A stretch of DNA of 64,000 bases from Pelecanus crispus (lineage: Eukaryota; Chordata; Aves; Pelecaniformes; Pelecanidae), in assembly GCF_030463565.1 (NCBI RefSeq), contig NC_134656.1, positions 1,989,001 through 2,053,000 on the forward strand, written 5' to 3'. Of this stretch, positions 33,001 through 48,000 are shown in pieces. Under the pieces are notes generated by a model. The model made no database searches, was not told the DNA's origin, and was given only the letters and a program-made list of their open reading frames with translations. Both the position numbers and the translations under genes were made by a program. Numbering within the stretch: the stretch's first letter is position 1; each line of letters opens with the position of its first letter.

Positions 33001-36000
33001 GGGAGGTCCTGCTGGGCTACAGGAGTTCTTGGAGCCACAGCAGACACTTAACGGAGAAGAGAAATCACCCGGGCAGCAACATGACCGGTTTCTGAGCAAC
33101 GTCTTTTCAAAGTGCCTGTGTATGACATTAATTAGCCAGCGCATCTCCCCTGGCCTTGCGGTAACAGCCTCATTCAAAACTCCCATTAGCGAGGCTCTGT
33201 TTCAGATGATAAATCAACGGCCCAGCACGAGGGTGGAGCTCACCTCCCTGCCAGCTCAGGCCAAGGCTGCGTGGACACGCACCACGTCCCTGAGGTCTTT
33301 GCCTGTCACGGGGCTTTAAAAAGAATGGTTTAAAACCAGCCCCGGCCTTACTCTGGGAAAAGCAGGTTCTCTGCACAAAAAGGCTCTCGAGCACAGAGTG
33401 TGCAGCCTTTGCCCCGCCTGGGTCTCAGGAGCTCCCCAAAGGCAGCTCCAGAGCCCGAAGCAGGCGATGCTGAACCGTCAGCCCAAGGGCACCTGGGGAG
33501 AGGGTGGCCCGGTCCCCAAGCCCGGGGGCTCAAGCGCACCAGGAGGGTCCCAAAGGTGGGACACGCTTCAACCAGGCACGGCAGCAACCCCAGGGAGAGT
33601 GGGTGAAACGAGGGTCTGAGCATCACGACTAGCTTCCCCCGGGGACCAACAAGAACCTGGCTTTGGCGGGTTTCTGTCCCAAAAACTCCCCCACTACCTC
33701 CTGGAGTCTGAGAGCAGCTGCTCCGGAGAAGAACAGAGATGCTCCTTACGTTGTTGGGACAGTTGATGTGGCCCTTCTCCTTCACTTCGTTTTTCCAGTT
33801 TTCCAGCAGCCTCGGATTGAGCTTTGGAAGCCCCGGTCGGGTGTAATTGAGCTGCAAACAATAGACGATGATTAGCAGAGCAGCACACACCAGTCCGGCC
33901 CTTGGTGGAGTCCTTGCTCTTCACATGGATCTTGGCCTCCCCCCCCAGCCCTCGAGAAGCGAATGGGGGCTGAAAACTAGTTGGGAGGCTTCCCCTGGAG
34001 ATGTCATCTCCCTCCCCGGGCTCGGCGCAGCAGGGGGTGGCTCTGCCCGCTGCCGTGCCACCGGCGAGGCAGCAGCCGGGCTGGGGGGCGGCTGCGGGCA
34101 AGGAGCAGGGCAGGAGCCCCGGGCGCTGCAGCCACCTCCACGCAGCGCCGGCAAACGGGAGAGAGGAGGCTCCGGCTCCTGCTCCATCTCAGGGCCAGGC
34201 CCGGACCCGGTGTTTTCCATGCATCGTGTCGGCGTGGCCCTTCTGCCGCGTTTCATAACCAGGAGGATAAACAACCCTGCATGCTGGGCAGAGGGGACGG
34301 ACGCCAAGAGCCTCCATGGCTGCTTTCCACCCATGAATGGGCACAACCCGTTAAACAATGAAAGGCTCTTGTGTCTCTGCCTCTCCTTCTGGCAGGGCTG
34401 CTCTTTCCAAGTGCTTTTAATTACCGCTTTATTAGCGACTTTGAGGTTTAGCATAGCGGACCGGCCTTCCCAACTCCATTTCTGCATGTTCAGCACAAGC
34501 AAACGCAGCTGCGGCATCTCCGTGCCCCGCGACCGCTGTGCTTGGCCCTACCTGCGGGGCTGGTCCCTGCCTGCCACCGTGCCACGGTCCGCAGGGGACA
34601 CGGGGCTGCTCTGCCCGCAATCTGAGCTGCCTGCCTGCTGCACGACCACGCCAGCACAACTCCCAGCCCAACCTACCGAGCTCTGCTAGGTCTGATGGAT
34701 GCTCCTTGGGTTCCAAACCCTCAAACTCGCCCCGAGTGGGAGCAGGGCTGGGTGAGCTCGCACATGGCACCCTATGGGTGCGGGTATCCGAACACGTGCT
34801 GCTCTCCGTGGACACCTCCGAGCATGGGGCGCGGCTGCATTGACACATCCATGCTGGCTGGGGAGGATACACAGACAAGTGGTGCTTGCAGAGAGGTGCA
34901 AACCCAGGCCCTGTTTTCAAAACGTGCCCCTAGGACACGGAGCTTGCGGTTCCGATGCGACGGGGAGGCAGCTGGCCGGATTTCTTTTCCAGCTGTGATT
35001 TTTCCTGAACGTGCTGATGAAGCTGCAAATTTGCCTTTGTCCGGCTCCCTTCAACAGGCTGCTCCCAAACCTCCCTGCAAAGGGGAGCTACCACCGAGGG
35101 CTGGGGGTGTGGAGGGCTCAGACAGCGACCGCTTGTTTCCGCCCAAATTTAAGTGATCCACAAGCCCCCACGGTCCCCACCTTGGCGTGGCCGGAGAAAG
35201 GAGCCAGGGGAGAGCTGGGCTCCGTGTGAGGAGCAGGGGCAAAGGGCCTTGCAAAACAGCTACGAACGCTGGTAAGGACGGATGTGGAAAAAATCCCCTG
35301 AGCCCCAGCGCGCTGCTGTTCTGCCGTGCTTCGCGGCCAGGGGAGATGCCAGCAGAGCTCTCTGAAGCGCTGGGATGGAGCATCTACCAACCACTCCATC
35401 CCCTGCTCAGGGAAGGCAACCCACCTCCAGGGGAAAGCACACGAGTCCCTTTTCGTCATGGATACCGAGAGCCAGGATGCCAAACGGCCTCCTTAATTAA
35501 AAACCAATCAATCCCACGAATGAGCAAACATTAACGGTAACTGCACACAGCCCCAGCAACAACCTCTCCCTCCACACGTCCCTGGGGAAGAGACAAGGGG
35601 GGACGTTCAGAGATGCGGACTCTGCTGCTCCGGCTTCCCACTCCAGAGAAAAATCCCTCCCCGCTCTCCTCCAACAGCCCTGCACAATAACATGCAAATC
35701 CCATGTCTTCCTGGGGCGCTGCGGTTCTGGGAATGTCAAGGTCATCTTTATGTCTCTATTAAGAGGGAGCCCCAGGCATGGAATATTCTTTTTTTTTTTT
35801 TTTTTCCATTTATTTTCCTCAAACAGCCTGTAAGTGAAAATCTTCATGGCCAAATCATTAAACCACTACAACTGGTTTTGGCCGCAGCCCATCTCTTCTG
35901 AACAGTTGAAGGATGCTGGGGTGGGAAGGCTTGTTTTCTTTGACTGATGGTTTTATTTAATTAACTTTCATATTTCAATCCTCTCCGCTCCCTAGACAGC

Positions 36001-39000
36001 TCTCCCCTTCCCCAAAATATATCGCTGTAAATGAGAACCATGCAGGCTGCCTCGGCCCCGGCCAACAAACTCCCCTGGAAGCCTTACTGAGGTCCCCAGC
36101 GCGAGGCACGGCTCTCCCATCGCCCCGCGGAAACCGTGGCTGATGCCGTCCGGGAGGCAAAGCCAAAACACTCCCAGGGGCGTCGGTCGGCAGCCGAGTC
36201 CCGCACACGGCTCCGGGCAGCTGGGTCTCACCACCCTGGGGCTGCCAAGCAAGGGGAGGAAGGATGGAGTGGGCCCTGCCGAGCTGCGGGGCCGCAGCTG
36301 GAGCCGGGATCTGGTTTGGCCCACCAGTGACATGAGTCCGCAGGGCTCAGCCTGGCTCCCACCCGGATCGCAGGGCCATTGTTTTGGGGGATCAACCCAA
36401 GCCAGGCTCTTCTGCTCTGGAATTTATCCTGGCTCCAGGATGGGGTTTTCTTAAAAACCTCAAGTCATCTGGAGATGACTTTTTCCCCTTTAGCTTTACG
36501 ACTGGCCTACGGCAGCCCTGCGCTCCGGGCCCCGTCACCCCACCACGCAGCACCCAGGCTCCAGGAGGACGTGCAGCCTCCACGGCTCACCCCAGCCCTG
36601 CAGCAACACCCAGACCCCGAGCTGTGGGGAGGCGAACAGGGTGCCCTTGCACCCTACGGAGGAGCTCTGCATCCCTCCCTGCGTGGTACGGGGGTTGCCT
36701 GGGATGCAGGGGCCCAGCACCACCTCCAGCACAGAGCTCACGGCACCGTGAAACAAGCCTCTCCATCTCGAGCTCCGCAGGGAAAGCATCACACCATGAA
36801 ACAGTGAGATTTCCACGGCGCTTTCTCCCCTCTCGCCTCTTAGATGCCTTTTCCCTCTGCTCGGGGAGCCATTTCTCTCAATCCGACCTCCAAAACGTGT
36901 AGGGCCATCATCCCCCGCCAGATCCCAGAGTCTACCGCCGCCTGCCCGTACCACCGAGCTGGGAACCTGCCGGCCTCTCGCTCCTTCCGTGGCAGCCCCG
37001 TGACTGCTCGTGGGCAGGCGATGGCCCCAGCGAAGGCCAGAGGAGGGTCGGAGGATCGGCATCATCTTCACGGAGCTTCTGGAAAGGGGATTTTTCCCAG
37101 AAAAGCAGCAGGGGCGTGTGCCCTTCCCCATCTGACATCCCCAGCAAGCGGCTGTTGTGAAACACCCCATCTGTTTCAGCTTATCCAGAGGCAAATAAAG
37201 ATCGGAGCGAGAAAATAAGACTCCACTGTATATTTAGAAATGCTGGATTTGGTTAGAATGAAGGCAGCGCAGGGCCTGGGATCGAGCAGCAATCGTTTAT
37301 TCTAATGCCATTGCTTTGGTGCGAAGGAATCCGTCCTCCAAGGGAAAGGCGAACGCATCCCACCACGGGCCGCCAGCGGGATCCAAAGCCAAGGTCCCTC
37401 TCCCCGGCTGGGACCGGCTGCCTCGTGCGCTGTGCCTGCTGGGGGGCTGCGAACCCCCGTATCCCATCGGCTCGCTGAGGAGCTTCTTGCCTTCCCCTGG
37501 GGAAAAGCTTCGCTGCCTGGAGAAGGGACGGAGAGGAGGGGTGGCTTTCTTCATCGGCTCCCTTGAAATCCATGTTGACTGCTGGGACTGCAGCGGGTAA
37601 CCGGAGAGCTTGGGGATGGAGCGGGTCCAGGTGCATCCAGCCATCCCTGGTTACAGACCAGAGCTGGGAAGCATCCATCCCTCTGGGACCCTGGAAATCC
37701 CCAGGTCTTGCTGAAACAGCGCAGGAACAGCCGCAATCTGCCACCGATCCCTGACATCCCGCCTCTCTCCAGGTCCAAGCCAGCGAGGGGCGCCTGCGGG
37801 CCCGGCAGTGTACTCCCAACGGCTGGATACGGCCCGTGGGAAGAGGAGGTGGTGGCACGGCGGCTCTTCTGGGAACCATCAGTCCTATGGCCCTGGTCAC
37901 GGTTTGCTGGTGTTTGTCTTTCTGCAGCTCCAGTGGCTCCAGGTTGTCAGCTCTCTTGCAGGGACAGGAACCCGGCACGCTCGGCAGGGCGGTGGCACGG
38001 GGACGCGGGGACGCTGCCCGCTCCTCCGAGCCTCCCGCGCTGCCTGGGGCTGGACCCGCCGCAGAGCTGTCCGGCCAGCATGGCTGAAGCCAGATCTGAG
38101 GGAAGGGCTATTTTTGGGGCTGTAACAGGGTCAAACTGGGTGCTGGCCGGCGTGTTCAAGTCGCTCGCAGTTGGGAGGTTTTTTAACCCTGCACCCTGAG
38201 CTGAAGCAGCTTGTAAATGTAGACCGGTCCTGAGCGACGCAAGACACTGCTCAGCAGAGCAGCACAGAGCGTGCTGAAGTCGGCAACCTCCCACCAGCCT
38301 CCCCGGGCAGAACCTGCCTCCCACCTCCTTCCAGCACCGCTCGTCGAGGAAAAATGTCATAGACTGAACAGATTATATTTTAGAGTGTTGTCAAGGGAAC
38401 GTGGCAGTCACCGCAAGACGCACCCGCAGGCAGGCTCACAGCTACGTACGTATTCGCCCACTGCCCTGACCTCCTCTGAAATCCATCTGTGCGACACACG
38501 GCCAGCACAGCCGGGGAGAGCAGCCCGCGCAGCGCCCGAGGTCCCGATCCTCCAGACCAAGCGCCTTGTTTTGCCACCTGGGAGCTGGTCCAACTCCCCC
38601 CTTGCTCATCTTCCACGTAAACCTGCTTCCGCAAACCTGCTTCCGCCAACCTCACAGCAATTCTCTTTGCTTTTTTAGCACCGAGATGGGGCTCAGTTAA
38701 ACTTAAACAATTAGTCTCCAAACACAAGAAATGTCTCATAAACACCCCCCCACACACACAAACAGCACTTCACAGAGCAATTATGCCAGCGGCTGAGACC
38801 TTTACGATGCCTTTATATGTCAGCTTGCACATGGGCCCCTTGTCCAGGCCTGGGACTCCTGGCTGCTCCCTCAATTCAAACAGAAAATACCCGAAGTCAA
38901 GAGTAAGGGGAGCAATTCAAGGAGAAGAGAGAGGAATGCAAGTGCTGAGTGAGGCTGGAGGGGAGAGAGACCTCTCCTCCCACAGCATTTGAAATGAAAC

Positions 39001-42000
39001 AGCTACTTTGGGCTTGATTTTTTTTTGTTATAAATGCATTGCAGCTGAAGTCATCTGGAAACCAACAATGACAACACCAAGCACTGGGGAAATAAAAAGT
39101 GTGCAACCAGCTCTGGCCCTAAAACCCCCTGCTCTGCTCCAAGGCGGACAGCAGCACTGTGGCTGGATCCCCTTCCGCACCAGCCGCCTCACTGGGATGC
39201 CGAGGCGGGTAAAGATGATGCTGGTTGGTTTTGTGTGCTGGTTTTCACCTGCTCACCGTGTGCGTACTGGGAGCCGAGTCAGGCTCCTCCAGGTCTCTGC
39301 AGGACGACGGCGGCACTTCTGCCGAGAACACACACGTGCCAGGACGGCGCGGGACAGGCTGCAGCAGCGGGAAGGCGTTTTGGCTGAAGCTCTGCTGTCA
39401 TGCCACCCATTTTCCTGGGGCGAGCCGCATCGTTTCTCCAGGCCGGCTCTGGGACTCGGGCTGTTTTCCTGGCTTGAGCACGTCCTCGGGGCCGGGGCTG
39501 TCCCGCACTCTGCACGCTCATGGCAGAGGCACCGCCACGCTCTCCTGCTGCGGCAAAGCTTTAACCTGCTTCCCTCTGCCCCACACTCCCCTCTTTGCAA
39601 CGTGCCCAATATCCTGCCCGGGGTGAATTTCGGAGCGCTGGACAAGAGACACACAACTGTTCAGAGCAAGGAGAAGACCTGGCACCTAAGCGCAGAGTTA
39701 CTTGCTCAGGAAACAGGCTGCAGCTTGCGCAGAGACTTGCAGGTTGGCTCTGCGTTGAGTCCCAGCGCTGGCCAAAAAGTGTCAACTACAGGATTAAAAA
39801 CTCCGACTCACTCTCTTTTTTTTCCCTTTTACGCTGAAAAGGTTTATGATTTGCTGCTGCTTCATTCCTTTTACAGTCCAGGAACGTTCCTGCGGGGAAT
39901 TACAGCTTTGGGACGCTCCCAGGAATCACCTCCTCCCACGACCAGGAGGGATGTTTGACAACACGTTACTCCGATGCCTCTGCGAAGCTCAAGACTGCCA
40001 TGGCACCGGCTTTCACCACGCCGATCCTGCAGCACCAGGCCACGCGTGCATCGCTGCCGGGGACTGCAGGGCTCAGCCCTGCCTCCATGCTCCAGCTTCC
40101 TCCGCTCGCAGCAGCACTGCTCTGGCGACGCTGCAGGCCCTTTACCTCTGGGAACGCATCTCCCAGAAATTAAGGAAGAGCCACGAAAGGGAGGAAATTC
40201 CGCTCGAGGCATCTTTGCTCTCTGACAGTGCAAGGGAGATCATTTCAGATCCAACCTCTGCTCTCTTCACATGCTCCTCTTGGCTGCCAGCCCCTACTTC
40301 ACCGCTGAGCACAGAGCAGAACTGACCTCCCTCCACAACACCCTCTGGGCTGGACTCTGATCTCTCCACTGCCCACAAAGCACCACTTTTTGCTCCATTT
40401 AGGTTTGGGTCCTGCCAGCGGAAAGGGCAAAGCTGCCTGCTGCCAGGCTTGTACAGAGCCTCCAGACCGCTGGGGCTCAGCCTGTGCTGGGCGGGCTCTT
40501 AGCAATAAATTTGCCATCACAGCTAATTGATTTAACGCACAGAAAACAAGACACGTGAGCCCTCAGCCAGCTGGGGCCAGGCCGGCGTCCCAGGATCTCT
40601 GCGTATGGCTAGCACACACACAAAAAAAGAAGAAATAAAGGCTTCTCACCCGCTTTGTTTCAGGCACCAGGTCATCCTTCATCCTCCGCTTGGTCCAGTC
40701 CTTGGCGAGCTCATCCTCTGCTATCTCCTGAAGGTGGAAGACGGCTACTTGGGCCGACGTCCGACGGATGCGGCCGCTCGGGGTCCTTTCAAAATCTTCA
40801 ATGGGGGTGGGCTCCGGCTTCACCTCTGGCTCCTCCGGAGGCTGCAAGAGAGACAAAGTTAGGAAGGGCACGAGGAGGGGGGTGAAGCAGCGAGCTCTCC
40901 AGCCCCGGGACAGGGACACTGGGGTTTGGGCTGTGCGTTTGCAGACCCGCTTTGCGCAGGTGGGGGCTGCAAAGACCCCAGTGGAGCCTCTGCACCGGAG
41001 CACGGGAACAAGGAGAGCACCCTGCCTCCCGCAGCCCAGCACACAGCCACGTGCTGGACGGGTTGCGTCCTTTCACGCTCCCACGTGAGACATCTCCATT
41101 TATTAGAGTTAGGGAGTGTCCGGTACACTGTCAGTAGGGATCGACAGAACAGAAAAGGATGTTCCCCAGGGATGGATCCTGCCACCCCAGCGCTGGCGAG
41201 CAGCCAGTGCCTGCTTGCTGCCAAGGGAGCGGCCCAAGATCTGGGTTCTTTTTTTTCCCTCCCTGGAGAATGGATGCAGTGTGGGCTGGCGCACAACCCC
41301 ATGGGCACCAGGGAGGGGGAAATGCTGCCAACTGCTCCACTCCCGTAAACGCAGCTCCCCGCTTTCTCAGAGGGGTCTGCAGCCCGTTCCCCCCACCCCG
41401 ACACCGCATGGTATAACACACGCGCGCGCACGGTGATGCGAGGGAGAAAAATAACATCGGTCCGACGTCTGCACCTGCCTTGCCCGGCCCGGCCCTGCCC
41501 GGCTCTGTCCTGCCCACAGGCTCTGCAGCTCTGCAGTCACCCCCCGGGGGGGATGGCCCCGCTCCTCGGGCTGCGGAGGCGTCCGGGGGGCTCACCGAGG
41601 CCGTGTGTTCTGACCGCACATGGTAGTCGTGGCCGGCCTTGGATTTGTACTTCTTGCCGCAGTGTGGGCAGCTGAAGACAGGCTTGTCGGCCTCGGTGAG
41701 CTGCTTCCCGCACCGCTTCTGGTGGTACTGGTAGCCCATCAGGCTGGAGAAGTTGGCCATGCAGCCCTACGGAGATGCGGAGAAGGGGAGAGTTAAGGAA
41801 GGCTGGGGCTTCATGTGCTCACGTCGAAATGGTCGGGGTGCCGTCACTCCGGGGAGGAACGTGTTGTGAGGAGACCCCTCCGCAGAGCAGCTCCTCCAAC
41901 CCGTCCCCTCCGGGCGACGGGGGATCACCGGCCAGCCCCTCTCCCCCGAAGAGCCACGCAGAGACACAGTGCCATGGAGGGACAGGGAGAACAGCCCCCA

Positions 42001-45000
42001 TCCCCGGTGCTACCCACCCCAACACACTGACGGGGCTCTCCGGACAGATGCACGGCGGCAGCGGGAAGGGAAGGCGTCAGGGGGCACCGCCTGCTCGGAG
42101 AGTAAAGCATCCATGGGGACAAACCTCTGCTGTACAACCCCGTTACCTGTTCGTGACTTGTCCGCGAGCGGCTCACAACCGTTTTTTGGTGCGGTTTGAT
42201 TTAGTTTTACGCTGTGCGCAGGACAGGAGGCAGAACCTGACCTTCAGAGCTCCTCAACCCGCCCTACGCCCACCCTCCTGCTGGGACGACCTGCTGCCGG
42301 AGCACACGGAGCCAGTGGGACGGGCACCGGGATGGCTGAGCTAAGGTGGAAAAGTCGAGCGCACGCCAAGGCATGCCTGGAGAGCGCACATCCTTTCTCT
42401 GCATCGGGACTCACTCCTTCCACCTTTTCACAGAACGAGAAACAGGAATCGTTCTCGTACCTCATTGGGGCATTTCAGTTTTCCCATCTGCTTTAGCACT
42501 TTCCTCAGCCTTTCCCGCTCTTCCTGTTCACCAAGTCCAGCGGTTTCCACAGGAACAGGCTGGAAACAAGGAAGTAACAGAAGCGACAGAGTCAACCATT
42601 TACTCATGTCCTCTGTGGCAGGAGTGGGTGGTAAACCTCTGCCCCGCAGGAGCTGCCCTTGGCTGGGGGGAGCCTCTTGTTAGAAGAGCTGGATCTCCTA
42701 CTGCTTTACTGCACGCCAACGCCTTCATTGTTAGGTGCCAGATCTGCTCATGCCTTTCCTGTGTTTGCACCCAAAGCGCCAGCTGAGGAACCCAGGAGCA
42801 GTTCCTGCACGGAGGATTCACCAGCCAGACTGAAGAGCAGGAGATGAATACACAGGTAAAAGACAAGTCAAACTGGTAAGCACGGGACACGGAGAAATGC
42901 AGTTAAGCCTTGTGCTGGTATCTCAGTGAGGTACCTGACCAGATTTTTAAGAACAGTATCTAAATTGGTGCCTGCCAGATTTTGTTCATGATAAATTTTG
43001 TGCCTACTTCTCACACGCATGGTGGAGAGCTGAAGACTGGATTTTGAGATTCGTGCAAGGCAGAACCCATCAGTCCCGGATTTGCAGGCACAGTTTTGGC
43101 AGCAGAGCTTTGCCACTCAAAATCCGCCTCACCGTACTGAATCTTCCCCTGTTCTGGGATTTCAAATCCTGTTTTATTTTTCCAGTCCTCTGCTCTACTC
43201 CTCAAGTTCAATGTGAGCCTAAGTAGCTGCCTGGGAAGGAACGGCTTTGCTTGGCATGGAAGGGGGAAGGCCACTGTCTGGCCTGAGCATCGTGAAATGC
43301 CGCAAAGATGGTGTTGTGAATCCTTCCTTTACAAAGACAAAGGAAAGCAGACTGCCGATTGCTTCGTCTTCTGCATCGGGAAACGAGGTGCGAGACAAAA
43401 GCAGCCCAGCTCTCTTACCTTGCTGACATGTTCAGCCATGGTGTGGTAATTCAGCCCAGCTTTGGACTTGAACTGCTTTTTGCAGTGCTGACACTTCAAG
43501 GCATCCTGCAGCTGAAGGAATTAAAGGCAAGTCACCGTGGAGGCCACAGTCCACTGTTCGTTTTTCCGAGGGCTGCTGCTCATCGAGAAGCCCCACGGGT
43601 AGCTGTTGCTGCAGCAGTACCCAGCAGCGGGACCCAGCAGGCAACGCAGCGTCCCTGTCCCCCATCCCAATCCCAGCCTGCAGCTCAGAGGTTTCTCTCT
43701 GTTGTCCTGGATGCTGTTATCAAACCCACATGCCCCAATTTTTGGAAAGCATTCCATTTTGGATGTGGATTTAAAGCCCCACTGGCTGGAAACATCTGGA
43801 CCTGGCTTCTTAGTCTTCCTGTGAAAGGGTTAGGAAAGAGAAGACGCTTTGATCTACCAGTATGTTAGCGGACTGTGCTCTGCAGCCCTATTAACTACGA
43901 CAGATGCTGGCGTATGATATGCTTTCTGGGTGCCTGGGCTGTTTGAAATTAAGACACTGCTGGACACGATCACAGCAGAATATTTCCCGCCTCACACTGC
44001 TCTGCTGTTTGACCTGACTTGGCCTCCCGAGTGACTGGGGCGATGCATTAAACGCACACACCAACGAACAGGGGGAACTTGCAAAGTAAGCAAGCAGATC
44101 ATGACTTCTGCTGGGGCAGGTACCAGAATTTGACTCGGGAGGTGAACACTCTGGGCACCAAGAGACACGGTGTCTTGACAGGGAGCCGGTGCCTGGACAG
44201 CCGTGGCCATTCCTGCTTCTCCTGCCTGGCTGATGCTTTGCCTTCACCAGTTCCCCTGCAATCAAGCCTGGACTAGAAGCTGAAGACGGGACGAAGATGG
44301 AGCTGCAAATCCCTCCTCACCTTGGAGTTCTTGGGAAATAAAGAATAAACTCACTGCAGCCAGTTGGGAATGACTCACTTGTACCTCTGCTCCCTTCGGT
44401 TAATCTCGTTCCAGACCCAAGTGCTTGATCCTAACAAAAGTGGATGCTAAAAGCTCCTTTGACTCATCAGATGCTGATGCCAGCCCATTTGGGGCTTACT
44501 CCTCCAGTCAACACTGAAGAACGTGCCACGTCCATATTCTAACAAGCCCTCCCACCTGGGACGCCGGGAGGATATACCTGCCCTCACCTCCTTCAGGGCC
44601 CAAGCATGTTGCAAACATCTCCATCTCTTATTTCCTTTCCAAAACCAAAGGAAAGGGAGCAGACTGCTTAGTGACAAGCAAGGAACAGAAGAACCAATTT
44701 CCATTGTTTTACAAGAGTTTTGGGAGCCCACGTATCCTTTTCCCATTGTCCACCTAAGAAATACTTCAATGATTAAAGCAGAGAGCACGCTGAGAGGGTG
44801 CCTGCACTCCAGGGTCACTCCTGACGGGGACACCACGTGCCCGTAGCAGCGGGGCCTCGCTAAGGACGCGCCATAGCTGCGCGTCAGAGATGAAACGCTA
44901 AGAGCTGGACCCGTGGTCACACACACAGCGCTTGGGGACTGTCCTCCCTAAGCCACAGGCTGCTCTGGCAGGGACGCTGCAAAGCACCCCAGCTCCCCGA

Positions 45001-48000
45001 GCGGCACAGCCAGCGCCAGCAAGGGCCGTGCCTCCCGGGGAAGGGTGACAAAACACCCGCTCCTTGTGCTGGAGCCCTGATTCCTCGGCTAAACACCCAC
45101 TGGCCTATTTATAGCGGGGAAGACAGGCCTGACTGCTCTGGCAGAGTCACGCTCAGCAGGCCGGCTGGCCGTGCAGCCTGCGTGGAGCCTGCCTGGCTTG
45201 GGAGATGCTCCAAAACGCAGGAGATTTGAGCAGTGATGGCCAAGATCTCCACTCCACTGAAGCCAGGAGGACGTCAGAGGAGGCAGGATTCTGCCCGGCA
45301 TCGATGTAGTACAGGGTTTGACAGGGAGAGTAGCCTCCTACTGCTGTATAAATAGTGAGGCAAAGGCTGAGGAGGCATTTACAGAAAATGAATGTGGAAT
45401 CAAAGCCGAGCCACGTATTTTCAAAGCGGGAGGCATCGATCCCACATTGGCTTGCTGTGGCGACGGCTCTGCACCACGCCAGGTGACGGATGAAGACGTA
45501 ATCCTGTGCTCTGATGGATGGCAGTGTGGCACACAGACAATTTTTCACTGCACCATTACTGAACTCCTGCATCTTGACAGCCTGCCTGAGCACGTCCACG
45601 CTCGGTGTCTTCCTCAGACGTGCTCTCATTCAACCACAATTTATCTGGCCTGATGCAGGGCATGGCACACAGTGAAATCCCACAGCCAGGACTCCGGAGG
45701 AGACCGGATTAGAGACAACCCCAACAATCTCTCCAGCCTTCAAACTATTTGTTTAGCTCCTAGAAATACTCGACTCTGCTGGAGACACTGGCGCAAGGGG
45801 CCCAGACCACAAAGGGATGCGGAATTGCTGAGAATTAGGTGTCCAAATCCCTCCGAATCGACGTGAGGCAGCCAGTTCTCTGAAGATGACTAGCAAATGC
45901 TCTATCAAACATACCCTGGAACTGGTTTTAGGAGCACCAATATGCATTTACAAGCGGCACATGTACATGTCCATTCCTCCCCCGAAATCCATGTGTGCGT
46001 GATTGAATAAAGCAAGTCCTTACTTTCTGGCAGACGTCCATGTGCTTTTTGAGCCCCACAATAGTTTTCCTGGTTATAACACTACAGGTCGGACAGGCGA
46101 CTTCTCCCTTCTCGCTGATCTCCCGCTGCCACTGGTCCTCGGGGTTTGCTGGTGAGGGAGAGGAGAGAGGTGTTACACCCAGCCACAGAGACCACAACCT
46201 GCCTGCGCTGCTCGGCAGAGGACAGCGCTGTCGTAAGCCTTGGTTTGCCATGTTGAGAAGCACTGAACTGGGAAAAGTTCCTGATGTTTAAAAAAAAAAA
46301 AAAAAAAAAAAAGAGAAATACTCTCCCAGGCACAGGCCAAGCCAGGCACAAACCGTGCGGGCGCTTGCAGCTCTGCCTGCCCCACACCTCCTGCAGCTGC
46401 CTGAGCAAACTGGGTCACCGGGCCACTTTACGTGGAGTTACCTGACCTGCCGGCATTTCATGGGGAAAAGGAGGTTCAGCTTTCCAACCCCGCTGGTATC
46501 CTGTACACTGGGAGTTAAAATATGATGATACCCCCAGCCACTTCATCTTGCCCTGCGTGGAATAACTCCCCCCTGCCAAACAAAACAATTAATGGGAGTG
46601 AAACAAAGGTGAGCATCTCGGCTCCATCCGGATGTGTGCCTGGAAAGCTTCCCTGGCACTCCTCTTCCCGGCAGACACACAGGCAGCTAGGGGAGTGCAA
46701 GCTTCCAGGCATGTTTATTTGAATGGCTGTGACCAGCTTAAAAAAAACCTGAAATAAGAGATATGTGGGGCTAAAACCTGCTCCCAGGTCCAGAGTTCAC
46801 GCTGCGTTCTCAGCAGAACAGCACTGGGCTTCCAGCAAGAGAAGCCTGGGCTGAACAAAATCCACCAAGTCTGTTTATTTGGATGCTTTTGCACGGCTGT
46901 AAGATCAGAGAGTCGTGTATTTGAATTTGAAAGCAGTGTAAGGCACTGCAGCTGTGTTTATCTTGCACATCCTGCATTCCTCCTGCTGTCAGAGCTCCCA
47001 GGGAAAGTCAGCAACCTGTGCTAGGGTGTAGGCTGCACCTCAGAGAAGACATAATTATGCCCAGAGTTACGCACTGGCTTCATTCACAGAGATGATGTTA
47101 GAAAAATGCCATCATCCCTGACGCTGACCCAAATTGTGGTCACAGTGAAGCCAGGTGGAACCAGGATTTGGCTGTCAACTCCCAGCACTCGCAGCGCTCT
47201 GTCCTGGCAGGTAGAGTAGAGGTAGAGTAACCCTTTCGGGACGTCACTTGTGGCTGCACCAATATTTTAGGAGCAGCGGCTGTCCCTGCACCTGTGCTAG
47301 ACCTCCGAAGGGCAGGAGCTGCGTGCTCCTACTTCTGATTTTGTGCTGCTTCTGCTCACGAACCTGCTAGAAAACTCACCCAGCAAGCAGCCCGCTGGGC
47401 CAGGAGGGGTGCGGGCGAAGGTGGGGACTGTGCAGGCCTGGAGCAGAGCACAGGATAAGCAGCTGAGCTGCACACAGAGCCGCTGCCTGCGCTTTGCCTC
47501 CGCCAGCCTCACCTGCTGGTAGATGCACAGCCGTTTCCTTCTTCACACCAGCTCCTGGAGGTTTCTTTTTCAGCTCCTCCATGTTGGTGTTCCCCTCCAA
47601 CTTCTTGGCTCGATGGGCTTTCGCCTTGTCCTCTGCTTTGACGAGACCTGCAGAGAGATTTTTATTCAGCACTCGCTTTAATACCCTCAGACCATCTCAC
47701 ATTTAGCAGGTAAGAAATCTCTACTTCTAACCCAGGGACACCGAGCTGGCTGTAGGTCTGCCAAAGCTGTATGTGTAGGATCAGGTCTATAATTATGACA
47801 AGCTATCATAACAGCTTGTGGTGTTTTATAAACAGAATCATCTCTCCCGACCCAGACAGATTATGAAATATGGAAACACCATGGCAAAGCAGGGTAGGAT
47901 GCTTTTAGCAAGGCAGACTGTGGGGAAGAGGCAAAAGGGCATTCTGCAAGAAACTGAAAGGGGGAATTGGAACAGCAAATTCAGGATATAAAAGTGATGT

